DNA of 64,000 bases, from contig NC_079219.1 of assembly GCF_029633865.1 (NCBI RefSeq), positions 58,476,850-58,540,849 on the forward strand, in the 5' to 3' direction. The position numbers were made by a program, and so were the translations under genes. Under the pieces are notes generated by a model, which was not told the DNA's origin, ran no database searches, and saw only the letters and a program-made list of their open reading frames with translations. How positions within the stretch are numbered: the stretch's first letter is position 1; each line of letters starts with the position of its first letter. Source of the stretch: Lampris incognitus (taxonomy: Eukaryota; Chordata; Actinopteri; Lampriformes; Lampridae). This document shows positions 12,152 through 25,600 of this stretch, one piece after another.

Positions 12152-13694
12152 CTCTTCAAACTCAGAATTGTGGAGCGACCAGGAAACTGAGACATATACA
12201 ACCACACTCTGCAAAGTGCACAGCCGCTCCGTCCACAGAGGTCCCCTTCTCTTACCAGCCATACATACGTACTCCTGCCTGGTCAACAAGGTGCAGCATA
12301 CAAACCACTCCGGCCATTACCTCACTGGGAAGCAAGGTTACCTCCACCGGCTCAGTGAGCAGAATTCATCAACTGCCATACGTTAATGACAAGTATGGAC
12401 ATTTGAGCCGACCACAGCATGACGGCGACGACACTGGTGGTGATGATGACACGAAGTCGTGCCTCTCGGCTGCCATTCCCTGGAGCTGCTGTAGCAGGAA
12501 CTGCTGACTGGATTACTCAGGATTCCAAGCACTGGCGGGGAAACCTCAACCTGGGGACGATTGTAGCGGACTTCTTTTCTGCCTGAATCCAGGAACTACA
12601 CCTGGGTTAGTGGAGGGACTCCTTGCTTCAGAATATAGGAAATTAGGGAAGCCATGTTTGTGAGGGATAGAGGCTCCTATCAGTTATATAAGAAGTCAAT
12701 GCCTATCAGATTGAGATGTATTAGAAAGACTAGGCATTTATAGGAGGGGACTTCAGGCAGAGCTCTTCCAAACGCCAGGAAACCACTTTCAGGAGCGTGA
12801 GTGGTAACAGTGTAAGTAACATAAGCGAATGCTACTTTACTAAAACAGGAGCCACACTTTGAATTTCAGTGTCCATAGCTTTCAGGGAGGTAGGTTGGTT
12901 GGCAGGAACAGGTAGGATAGCCAACTGTAGATACCTTGTGGGAACAGGGGGGCAGGACAAAGACATACAAACCACCACCTCTTCTCCTGGATACTTTGTG
13001 GGCGTCTTCTCCATATTAGTTTTCAGTCTCTAGAGAGGAACGTGAAGTTGGCCTGAATCCCTTGGCTTCGGAGTCGCTGAGGGTCGACTTGAACATTGAT
13101 GGTTTACTTGAAGAAGAGCACTCTTCATTTCTCTTTAGGCTGATAAGACTTGAATTCTTCAGGAGTTTGGAGCTGTTGACTTGAGGAGGAAAAAAACATA
13201 ACAGAAAACTGTTAGCTTTGACATCTGAGGATGGTAATGAATGGGGAACCACGAGGTATGTTCCTCCCTAATCTGGTTTGACTACTGCTCTAATTAATGG
13301 TGATGGATTTAAAGAATTCCAATCTAAGATGTTCACCTCCGTTTCTCATATAGTTAACATTTTGAGAAAGATGTTGAGCATTGGGCTAAACTGCCATGTT
13401 TGAACAGTTATGTGTGCATATAGCCTCCCTTGTGTTTATGGCAGTCCATATCTCTCAATGTGTGAAGATTCAATCTATTTCTGCACTTACACTTAGATAT
13501 TGTAGTGGACTCTGCTAGTTTACATCTTCCTTTGTAGGATTTTCAAGATGCTATCTCACTACTACTCTCCTTCCAAACTGTCTGAGTTGTCTGAAGTGCA
13601 GTGCATTCATATTACTAGGTTCCCTGTCCATCCCCAAGTATTTCTCTTTAGTGTGCTTCCTTTCCCTCCCAGGAATCCCCCCCTCCCATTCCCC

Positions 13695-16600
13695 TCATGA
13701 AGCAGCCAAAAAAGCTGAGCTAGCTTTGCAGTCTATCTTGCTGGGGTCAGAGGGGAAGAAGGTGACCCCAAGCCCAGTAAGAAAAGCCATACAGGAGTCT
13801 AAACAAGGGAAACCCAGAGCTGACTGCACATACTGCACCGGCAAGTCGGGTCTAAACCTGCGGAGAGAGGAGACAGAGACAAGAACATCAGCATCGAACA
13901 TTAAAAATACTTTCTCACATCTGGATCATTTATTTAGTGACCAACTTACGTTTTTAATATGGCCCGGAGTGCAATCTTTCTTTCCCTTTCTACAAACTTA
14001 TCGATGAGGTAAGAGGCCATGCGTGGGGCATTCAGGTAAAGCTTAAAGAAGCGGTGATAGTTTCCTAGAGCCCAGGCAGCACGCAGGGCAAGAGCATGAG
14101 ACACACAATCATCCTCCCGCAGTGCCGGGGTCAGGTACACCAGCTCCGTCGTCAGGTCTGGAGGACGTGACAAACAGTCCAAATTAACAGCATGAAACTA
14201 CAGCTTTGGAAATACTTGTATGGAATATGAAAAAGCTTTCACCGTGTCCTTGATATTTCATGTCTCACCAATTTCTCAAATTACTACATAGACATTTGAC
14301 TGTTTTAGTATCCACATTGTATATGGCACATGCAAGTGGCTGGTGTGACAGAGGAAGATGTAGAGGACAGGAAGAAATGGAAACGGCTAAGCCGCTGTGG
14401 CGTGGGAGCAGCCAAAAGTAGTAGTAGTAGATTGTATAAGGCACAAGGTCACAAATATTTATCCAGTTAAAAACAAATGGTGGCTTTACCTCCAGAATTA
14501 TTGGTGAAGATGTAATACAGCAATCGGTATGCTGTAAACTCTCCTATGTTCTCTGATGGATTGTCTTTATATAGGGCCTTCAGCTGGGTCTGGCACTGGT
14601 TGAATTCCTCATGGTCGCCCTGATGACAGAACTGATATTTAACCAGTATTCAAACCCCCCCCCAAAAAAAAGATTACTCAGGATGAGGACAAACTTACCT
14701 TTTCCAAAGCGATGCGTGCATGGCATTCGTACACATCTACTGTGAAATCTGTTCGAATTCCTTGGACCTGAGGGTGGTGGGGGTGTTAAAGAGACAGCTG
14801 AATTCAGTTAAAAGTCCTTTAAAAAGCAAAAACTTGCCATAGTAAAGGGAGAGAATATACTAGCATTTAATGAGTTAAAACAACCGTGAGGTCCTGTCGT
14901 ATGGACTTCATCTGTTCACAGGCATAGGTATAGTCCTGGTGGGTCTTCCAGTGGGTCTTAACCGCCTGCAGAGATTTTCTCAGCACCTGGGCAAAAAAAA
15001 GTTTGTGGAGATGGATCAAAGCATGACTGTACCATCTCTACCTCAGTCGGCTTAAGGAGTCAATCCATTATCCAAGCCGTTTATCCTAGGGTCACGGGGA
15101 TGCTGGAGCCTATCCCAGTAGTCATTGGGCAGCAAGCAGGGAGACACCCTGGACAGGCCACCAGGCCATCTCTCTCTCACACACATACACACACACACAC
15201 ACGCACAAACACACACACACACACACACACACACCTAGGGGGCAATTTAGTACGGTCAATTCACCTGACCTACATGTCTTTGGACTGTGGGAGGAAACCC
15301 ACACAGACACGGGGAGAACATGCAAACGCCACACAGAGGACGACCCCAAAGGTTGGACTACCCCAGGGCTCAAACCCAGGACCTTCTTGCTGTGAGGCAA
15401 CCACGCTAATCACTACGCCACTGGCTTAAGGATGTTCCCAACCTTATTCACTCACACACAGTAAAATTTGCATCTCATCTTTCTTAAATTACACAAAAAG
15501 TTCAAGGTGTTTTACAAAGGGAAAAAAAACATCAAAAGGGAACCACATTTCTCTTATTGATTTAATAACTTAAGTTTGTCTCATAACTCAACTGATGAGA
15601 CAAGGGATAAGGATGAACTTAACTTACCTGCACAGGACGCACAGTTGAGGCGTCAGGGGCACAAGTGAGCCTCAGGTAGTTCTTGGTGATGTCCTGGCAA
15701 GTGCCCACAATGGGGCAGTCCTCCCAGCTGATGGCCTCTTGCGTTCCGTTGGGGAGGTCCAGGGTATTGATAGAGAGCACCAGAGGCTCAGAACGAAGTT
15801 GCTTGTGGAAGCGGGCTGCCCTGCTTTGTTTCTTAGCCTCCCGGTTAGGGTCATGGAAGTCCAGACCAGCATTGCCCCCTTTCCTCTTCTTGCCCATGCC
15901 AGAACTGGAATCATCCATGTTCCTAGGAGTAATATTGGAGGGATTACTTGACATAATAATAATAATAATAATAATAATAAATTAGCAAAGAAGGTTGAAT
16001 CACTTCATCTGGATACAACTTTTATTGACAGATACGTTTCATCTCTCAACTAAGTGACATCTTCAGTCTAAACTGACAGCAGGCGCCCCCACCCTTATAA
16101 ATACAGCTGCATAATGACCGAAACCAATGACCAGTTTCATATGCAAATATGGGTGTGACCATTAACTAGAGTTTCAATGGCCATGTGTACTATTCACAGA
16201 GGATTTAGGAATGTTTGCAATCACAGGATTTTAAGATGGCGACAGATGTACTCTTAGCCCCCCCCCCCGTTCAGGAATGGTCATTCCCTCTTATGCCATG
16301 ACTGCAAACATTCCCAAATCCTCTGTGAATAGTACACATGGCCACTGAAACTCTAGTTAATGGTCAAACCCATATCTGCATATGAAACTGGTCGTCGGTT
16401 TCCATCGTTATAGAACTGTATTGTTGATAAGGGTGGGGACACCTGCAGTCAGTTTAGACTGAAGAGGTCACTTAGTTGAGTGATGAAACGTATCGGTCAA
16501 TAAACGTTGCATCCAGATTCAACCTCTAATTTTCTTTCCAGGATTACTGAGCATGCATGCATCAAGACAAATAATAAATTACATTACATCAAATAGCTCC

Positions 16601-19600
16601 CATGCGTCAGTAGCAGTATAATTGTTAAATTTAATTGAATTTCTAAAAGTTAAAGTCTAAAAATATGGCTCATGAATAGTGTTCTAAAAGCTTAAAGAAA
16701 AAAACAAACCAAACAATTAAAACATTATTTTACCTTCTTCCTCTGTTTGCTTTTCCTCCTCTTCCACGACCCCTCTCTCCACCTCCCCGTCCTCGATCCC
16801 TGTCATTACCACGGCCACGGCCTCCTTTCTGATTTCGTCGGGACAGCTGAGGTCGGAGGTCACTGGACATGCTGCTGTCTGACTGGGAGCCAGAATCACT
16901 AGTGGCACAGAGACCAAACATTTACAACAGGTACAAATTAGCAAAATACAGTGAAAAGAGACGGAGTGGGGAGGGGAAAAGGTAACTAACCTGCGCCTGT
17001 GCCTCTGGCTGCTGCGGTCTCTGTGTCGGCTGTAGGAGGGGGATGGTGAGCGGGAGGAGGAGCGCGACGAACTGGAAGAGGGGCTCCTCTGAGAGAAGAC
17101 ATTCCTGTAGTGGCCCAGTTTGTGACCACCACCCCTGCCTCGTGTAGAGATAGATATATTTCCACCCCGGCTGATTGAGCTGTCCAGTGTCCTCTGGGAT
17201 GGCACCGCCTCCCAACGAGACTGCTTGGCCTTCAGTCTAGAGGGAAAGGAAAGGATTGCAGAGAATGAATGCCAAAGACAAAATATGAGACTAGTTAAAT
17301 TATTTCATCAAGTCCACCATGGTTCTGACATGCCACCTTTCACTTCCTGTAGTTTTACAAATTTTCCCCACTTTTCATTGACTAGTAATGATCTCTGTTC
17401 TATTTGTGTCTTTAACCAATTCATTGTACAGGAGTAAGTAAAGACTTGTCCAGATTCCAGTCGGGGGGGATGATTTTTATAAAACTGTGTCTCCCCACCT
17501 GCCGCCCAACGGCTGCTGGGATAGGCTCCAGCATCCCCGCAACCCTGAGAGCAGGATAAGCGGTTTGGACAATGGATGGATGGAATCTTGATGGCACCGT
17601 CAAGATTCAGAATCAGAAGGCAAAAGATAAAACCTCAAACAAAATAAGATCATTTTTTTGTGAATGTATGCCACAACCACCTTAGATCAGTGCTTAATCC
17701 ACAATGATTCAGCTGACCTTAAAAATCAGTTGACCAGGCCACAGTGATAATAAATCAGGCTTGAAAACCTGTCTCTCCAGCATTGTGTTCAAATAAAAAT
17801 ATAAATAAAATCCTGATGTAAACAAAGTTGTAACCAGTGGGGAAAAAATAGTCAAACCCAAAAAGGAACTGGAATAAAACAGCAACATAGAGATACATAC
17901 ATGGCTTACATGGTTGCTTTGTACAAAGGTTCTGAAACCGGTCCTCGGAGACCAATACTGTTGGTTTTCTCCTCTGCCAGGTAGTTTATTACTTTAACCT
18001 AATTTGTCATGTCACAAAATCACTGTGTTTGGCTTAGTACATATTTTAATTACTCTGGTAATGGCTCTCGGGTCCAGTCAATGGTGTAGGCAGAGCCATC
18101 CTTCAACCGGTCCTGCAAAACTTCCTTCAGCACCTTCTCTGTGCGGTCTTTGTCATCCTCAGTCTCACAGGCAGTGAAGCAGCGCTGGACATACTCCTTC
18201 ATGGCTTGGGGCCAGTCCTGAGGCCTGGACAGATTGGGTCAATAATTAGTATATGATTCATTAAAAGAAAAGCTGCGACAGATTGTAGAGACAGTCCATT
18301 TCTCACCGTGTTTGAGCAGCTCCAGGTGCAGTATTGGCAGTAGCAGGAGAGGAAGGGGTAGGAGTTGACGGCTGCTCCCCTGGGGGGAAGGTCGGACTGG
18401 TCATGACATAGGGCTTCTTGGAAATATTGAACTTTACAGCACCTGTTCCCGGAGCCTCTATGGAAACAAGAGTTGTATAAAGTAGAAAACGTGACTTGTC
18501 AGCAAGACGAGTGCCCAACATTTTTCTGCCCCCTCCTCCTCCAAATTAGTGTTGTGATTTCACACAAATGAGCCATTATAATCCAACACTGAAGCAAAAG
18601 AAAGAACAGCATCGAATTCTGCAAACTCAAGGCAAAGAAGAATCTATCTACACCGTCTCCATTGTTCTTCTTTAACTTTGATAATGGACAAATTGAAAAT
18701 ATATCCATAGAAGGGGATTATTATGATTACAGGGTTTGACATGCAGTTATTGAGGTGACCCACCTGGGCAATGCAACCACCCAAGTAAATTTATGCCAAA
18801 TATTTATTTTGGTGCGGTGATGCAACAAGCCTGAACTCAAACTTGAAATTTCTGCTTGATGTGGCCTTCAAAAACTTAAGATTTAAACATGGATCTAGCT
18901 GTAAAAAACCTAAACTAGAATGACCATAACTCTTTACACCTGTGAAATGGTGAATGTGATTGGTCAAACAGTTGGGTGTTCATCTGATTTACAGCAGTAG
19001 CAATGCCAAGACAATGGACAACCACGCAGTCTTAAATACAAACTGTAGGGTATGCTAAAGAGTTGACCCATTTTACACCCATCTTACAATGCTGTGATTG
19101 CAAACATTCCCAAATCCTCAGTGAAAAGTACACATGGCCACTCAAACTCTAGTTAATGGTCACGCCTATTTTGCATATGAAACTGATTGTTGGTTTCGGT
19201 CATCATGCAACTGTATTGTTTTTTTTTGTTTGTTTCTGACCCCTCCCTTCCCCCTTTCACCCCAACTGTATCCATCCAATTACCCCACTCTTCCAAGCCA
19301 TCCCGGTCACTGCTCCACACCCTCTGCCGATCCAGGGAGGGCTACAGACTACCACATGCCTCCTCCGATACACGTGGAGTCGCCAGCCACTTCTTTTTCA
19401 CCTGACTGAGGAGTTTTGCCAGGGGGACGTATGGCGCCGAAGGATCACGTTATTCTCCCTCCCGAACAAGCGCCCCAACTGACCAGAGGAGGCGCTAGTG
19501 CAGCGGCCAGGACACATACCCACAGCTGGCTTCCCACCCGCAGACACGGCCAATTGTGTCTGTAGGGATGCCTGACCAAGCCGGAGGTTAAATGGGGATT

Positions 19601-22600
19601 TCAACCGGCGAGCCTCGTGTTGCTAGTAATGGAATAGACTTCTACACAACCCGGATGCCCCGCAACTGTATTGTTTATAAGGGTGGGGATACCTGTAGTC
19701 AGTTGAGACTGAAGAGGTCACTTAGATGAGTGATGAAACATTTCTCTCAATAAATGTCGTGTTCAGATGAACTAATTCTTACGTGGATTATTGAGCATTC
19801 ATAAAGACATACTGGAGAGAAGCTTAAATCATGAAAAAGTGAGACTGAAATCTGAGAAGAATATTTGGAAAAAAAAGTCAAAATATAGCTTACTTCTATA
19901 GATCTCTATAAAGACACCTTAAAAACTGTTAAAATACAAGTGATGGGCTGTCAAGTCTTTCTTTGAAGACAGCATCTACATGCACCAGCATATTCCAAGA
20001 AAATCCAATCTTACGTTTCATGCGGTGCCAGAGTTGCTGTCCTTGTTTTTGGCTTTTGTTGACGTCTGCTCTGACCAGCCCTGATCCATACTGGCCTTGC
20101 TGCTGCTGCTGTTGATGTTGGGTATTATTCTGAGAGGCCTGATAGGTGTTCTGGGTCTGGTAGCCTTGTCCGTAGTTGGGCCTCCCCTGGTTATGATTGT
20201 ACACTCTCATTTGGTTCGGATCACCAGGTGAGTAAGGCATAGTGCTGTTGGTATTGTAAGCATTTTGTGATGGAGGTGGGGGGTACTGGGAGTTGGGTGG
20301 GGGTGGAGGGGGAGGGGGTTTCTCTGAGGTGGTTGGGCTCTGGGGGGGCTGAGGGGTCGCGGGGGGAGGGGGCTGGGGTTGAGAGGGGTAGCTAGATGAT
20401 GGGTCATCCATTCCAGGAACAGGAGGAGGCTATGAAAAAAAAAAGAACAGGGCCCAATTTATTTCATGTATTTTGGGCCAGGTTTTTATCATCCTGTATA
20501 AGAACACGTCTAAAGGAGCCTTTGCTGAACTAAAGATTCAAATACCAATTTATAAAGTGGTAGACAACTGCCTAATCTTCACCTGAGATAAAAAATGAAA
20601 TATAAAACATGGGACCAGTACATACAGCTCTGAGTATACAATGGAACCCACTTAGTGATCATTTCAGTCACGGCTGATATGATCACAATATGTATCCAGT
20701 AATTAAACAAAGTTGAGTTCCCACAGTAACTGACTTCTGTACACGTACTGAATAAATATAATGTAATGACACAGAACAGACAACCTCTCTGAACCGCTGC
20801 TTCAAACACAAATTCAAAAATAAGAGTATTTTTAAACATCCTTCTTCTCATTTTAAAATTCCTGTTCTGTACCTGTCCATTAGGAGTAGGGGGTCCTGGG
20901 TAAGGCCCTGGAGGTGCTCCATACTGACTTGGTGGATATCCAGCACCATACTGGGAACACACACACACACACACACACGAACACAAAACAACAACAAAAC
21001 AGCGATAATACCATTAGCATTTAGTCATATGCGTTTCATTACGTGTGATGAGTAAGGTCAAATGAAGGGGGCACTGTTTTGAAATAGGATGTGCTTATTT
21101 ACAGTTGGGTTTTTTTCCAGGCATAGTCCACTTGTGATCTGCACACACTTCACGCTCTGCACCAGTTATAAGTTTTTCCCCCTATGATGGTTATGTGATA
21201 ATAGATTCTTTTACATTTATTTTAGTTGCTGTGACACATTAAGCCGGTGCTTATTAACCCGTCACTCTATTCAGTCACCAGAAAGCAATCACTTAATGCT
21301 ACAAAATACCTATAAAAAAAAAATGCTTGTCAAGTATAATGATTAACTGAATAAACGATTAACTGCATCTATATGCAGTTTTCCACCAAAGTTAACGACC
21401 CCTTTCAAGAACTTAAAAAAAGAGTTCAGAACTATCCACAAAGGGAACTACTTAGTCTTGAAGAAAGCGTGCTTTCCCAAAGTACTACAAGAACCATGAA
21501 GATTCTGTAAATTACAAGTAAATACCAAATGCCGGTGTTTACAGCCAACAGCTTGTTTGCTTGCCAGGAAGCTTCTCGTTTTTAAAAATGGCAGTTGCTG
21601 ATTCTCAGTCAAGTGTGCATTAGTTCAGCACACAAACTCCTCCCCAACAATTCACAGGCCTTAGAAAACTACCTATCCCAGAGTGGGTTCTAAAACTTCC
21701 TGGAACCACAGTTCAATGATCGGCCCTGGTTCCTTCTTAGGAAAAGCATGGAAAAGTTCAGTCAATTAAAAAAAAAACTTTTTGAGTTTCGGAAAAAAAA
21801 TTCCTGTGGTGGAAATGAGTCTGACATAGCAAATGGTGTTGGTCAAACAGTCAGTTGTTACTCTTGAGACATGCTGGTGCCCACGCTTACCAAGAAAAAC
21901 CAAGTCTGGTGCAAAATACTGGGGAAGAAAACCATTTATATTTAGCACAGGTTAGTAGGAAGTTAAATGACGAGTGCCTTACTGTAATAACAATACTGTT
22001 GAAAAAAAAAATCAGATGGCGACCGGCTTAACCATGGTTTTGTACTCGGCAGCTCACTTTACACCTACTTCAAGTTCAGTAGCGACCAGACAGAGTGGAA
22101 TGACATTAGGAAAGTGCTATATAAGATTGATTTATTATTATTATTACTACATCTGTTTAGGCATGCTAAAAAAAAAAATCAACATCTTCCCGGTCACAAC
22201 AAATAGGAAATGTTTAATGACAAAAATCGAAGAAAACAAATACCCCGTTTTTTTCATGTTCTATTTTTAACTTCAGAACACCAAAAAACAAACAAACCAC
22301 AGCCCGTTATTGATTTTCTGGTTTTGGATTTGTATGAACAACAAAATTAACAGTTTGTTATTGGTTTTCTGATTTTGGATTCTAAATCAGATATGAAATG
22401 AAATATGAAATGGCACGGACAGTGAGATTGCCAAATTCTCTTTACCAACATATCAACATTTTCACTTCAAGCATAAAAGTTAACTTCACACAAAAGGTTT
22501 TTGTGATATTTAGCATGTTTGTCTGAATTCTTAAGGTTTTGAATACATTTTGTGAAATAAAACACACACACACACACACACACACCTCTGAAATCTACTT

Positions 22601-25600
22601 TATGAATACTTACTGGACCCATGTTGTAGTAGTAGTTATAAGAATAGGAGTATCCAGGAGGATACTGCTGCTGATTTTGTTGGTACCACTGATAGTACTG
22701 TTGCTGCTGTTGATGGATGGCTGCAGAGTCAGATGCTACAGGCGGAAACTGACCAGCCTGAAAAGCATGGACACACATGGAGACATGACCTTGGAGTTAG
22801 GATGGTAAACATTGAGTAGACACTGTTGTAAAGCATAAGAGACGCCATTGCTTGAAGAGAATAAAACTTCGGCCTGTACAGTTCACAACTTTGTAAACTA
22901 TTTTCAACTTTTAGAGTTTTTATGTTGTTCTTAGTTTTAAGGATTTTGCCTGGACTGATGTTGTGTTGTTTTTATCTACTTTTGTTTAACTCTATTTTGT
23001 AACTCCTGTTTCTTTTATTCACTTGTAGCGTGTCCACAAAGGCCCAAATTAAAAACACGATCAAACTTTAGAAATCTGTACATGGGTATTCTGCTATTGC
23101 TGAAAACATATCTGGTCAATAAATGGAACATAATCCACAAGTAGTTTTACAAAAGAATTGTGGCTTGCGGACTGGAAGCACCTCATTAGAGTCAGGGACC
23201 ATACAGGCGGTAATGTCTGATATCAGCATTACGGTCTGAAGTCTGCCACAAATCCATACAAAAAACAATAACAGAACCAAAAGGATAGAACTTTTCCTCC
23301 CAAACAATTTAGATGCCTTAAAAACATATTAGAAATTACATATTAGAAATGACACCTGAGTTACGTTATCTTTACTAAGTGTTGTAAGAAAATGACAGGA
23401 GGGCATCTCTGACGCCTGTGCAAAAACAGGATTGTGACGCAGGAACAGCTCGCCTTATATTTATTTCAAGACAAGAGTCAACCTGTAGACTGCACTGGAT
23501 TCTTACCCAGAGTTTTAGGGAGCAGCTACAGTTTAAGTAATAAGTGGCAACAAGCAATACAGTTCAGACAAGATCTCTCAGAAACAAAGCCAAAACGCAT
23601 AACTTTTTGTCTGGAGTTACTAGAGCCAAAGACGAGTTAAATTCTGGGGGATAAAAAACATAATGCTTTCAACTATTATACAGTGCATCCGGAAAGTATT
23701 CACACCCCTTCACTTTCCCCACATTGTGTTAGGTTACAGCCTTATTCCAAAATACTATAAATTCCTTTTTTTTCCCTCATCAATCTACACACAATACCCC
23801 ATAATGACAAAGCGGAAAAGGTTCTGTAGAAATTTTTGCAAATTTATTAAAAATAAAAACTGAAATATTGCATGTACGTAAGTATTCACACCCTTTACTC
23901 AGTACTTGGTTGAGGCACCCTTGGCAGCGATTACAGCCTCAAGTCTTCTTGGGTATGAAGCTACAAGCTTGGCACACCTATATTTGGGGTAGTTCTCCCA
24001 TTCTTCTCTGCAGATCCTCTCCAGCTCTGTAAGGTTAGATGGGGAGCGTCGCTGCACAGCTATTTTCAGGTCTTTCAAGAGATGTTCAATGGGGTTCAAG
24101 TCTGGGCTCTGGCTGGGCCACTCAAGGACATTCACAGACTTGTCCCGAAGACACTCCTTCGTTGTCTTGGCTGTGTGCTTAGGGTCGTTGTCGTGTTGAA
24201 AGGTAAACCTTCGCCCCAGTCTGAGGTCCTGAGCGCTCTTGAGCAGATTTTCATCAAGGATCTCTCTGTACTTTGCTCCATTCATCTTTCCCTCCATCCT
24301 GACTAGTCTCCCAGTTCCTGCTGCTGAAAAACATCCCCACAGCATGATGCTGCCACCACCATGCTTCACTGTAGGGAAGGTATTAACAAGGTGATGAGAG
24401 GTGCCTGGTTTCCTCCAGATGTGACGTTTGGCATTCAGGCCAAAGAGTTCAATCTTGGTTTCATCAGACCAGAGAATCTTGTTTCTCATGGTCTGAGAGT
24501 CCTTTAGGTGCTTTCTGGAAAACACCAAGCGGGCTGTCATGTGCCTTTTACTGAGCAGAGGCTTCCGTCTGGCCACAATACCATAAAGGCCTGATTGGTG
24601 GAGTGCTGCAGAGATGGTTGTCCTTCTGGAAGGTTCTCCCATCTCCACAGAGGAACACTGGAGCTCTGTCAGAGTGACCATCGGGTTCTTGGTCACCTCC
24701 CTGACCAAGGCCCTTCTCCCCCAATTGCTCAGTTTGGCTGGGCGGCCAGCTCTAGGAAGAGTCCTGGTGGATCCAAACTTCCTCCATATACGAATGATGG
24801 AGACCACTGTGCTCTTCGGGACCTTCAAAGCTGTAGAGATTTTTTTGTACCCTTCCCCAGATCTGTGCCTCGATAGAATCCTGTCTCGGAGGTCCACAGA
24901 CAATTCCTTTGACTTCATGGCTTGGTTTCTGCTCTGACATGCACTGTCAACAGTGGGACCTTATATAGACAGGTGTGTGCCTTTCCAAATCATGTCCAAT
25001 CAATTGAATTTACTACAGGTGGACTCCAATCAAGATGTAGAAACATCTCAAAGATGATCAGTGGAAACAGGATGAACCTGAGCTCAATGTTGAGTGTCAC
25101 AGCAAAGGGTGTGAATACTTACGTACATGCAATATTTCAGTTTTTTATTTTTAATAAATTTGCAAAAATTTCTATAAAACCTTTTTTCACTTTGTCATTA
25201 TGGGGTATTGTGTGTAGATTGACGAGAAAAAAAGGAATTTAATCCATTTTGGAATAAGGCTGTAACATAATAAATGTGGGGAAGGTGAAGGGGTGTGAAT
25301 ACTTTCCAGATGCACTGTAACTATGCTCACATCAGCGGGCATAGTTATAGTGGAAAGCTGCTCCACACAAGGTCATATCTTACGCCTATAGACAGTGTAA
25401 AATGTTTAAAGGTAATATTTTGCCAGGGTTCACAAATTAGTGGACCGCTGTCCCGGGTCGAGCAATGGCTGTATCTGGACCACGACCCATGAGAAACTAA
25501 TGAGAAATTTATAACATTGTCAACGGAACATTAAGCGGAGCAGGGAGGCCCCAGACCGATCACATGCATCTATACATGCTTCCACTAGTTCAGATAATGG

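Larger units (their letters stand above)
8864..13694 (-). other. leng8 3' UTR and/or downstream intergenic DNA
   Basis: No conserved coding exon is recognised after the leng8 stop. It contains AC/GT microsatellites at about 10727-10759 and 12100-12150 and a C-run at about 11023-11032. A minus-strand open frame at 13018-13190 has a good acceptor in front and is reported as a finding. There is no sign of inserted SINEs or LINEs, unlike the leng8 introns, which fits a transcribed UTR. Confidence 0.4.

Noticed and set aside
15923-15954. Upstream extension of the leng8 exon 10 frame to an ATG at 15954
   Set aside because: Lies before a good acceptor (CCTAG) at 15923; the frame joins the preceding exon with correct phase.
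16717-17205. 162-codon minus-strand frame
   Set aside because: Reads through the donor at 16990 into intron; its first part is leng8 exon 8, the rest is a different frame of intron and exon 9.
24082-24937. Plus-strand frames opposite the Tc1 transposase
   Set aside because: Antisense shadows of the intact transposase.
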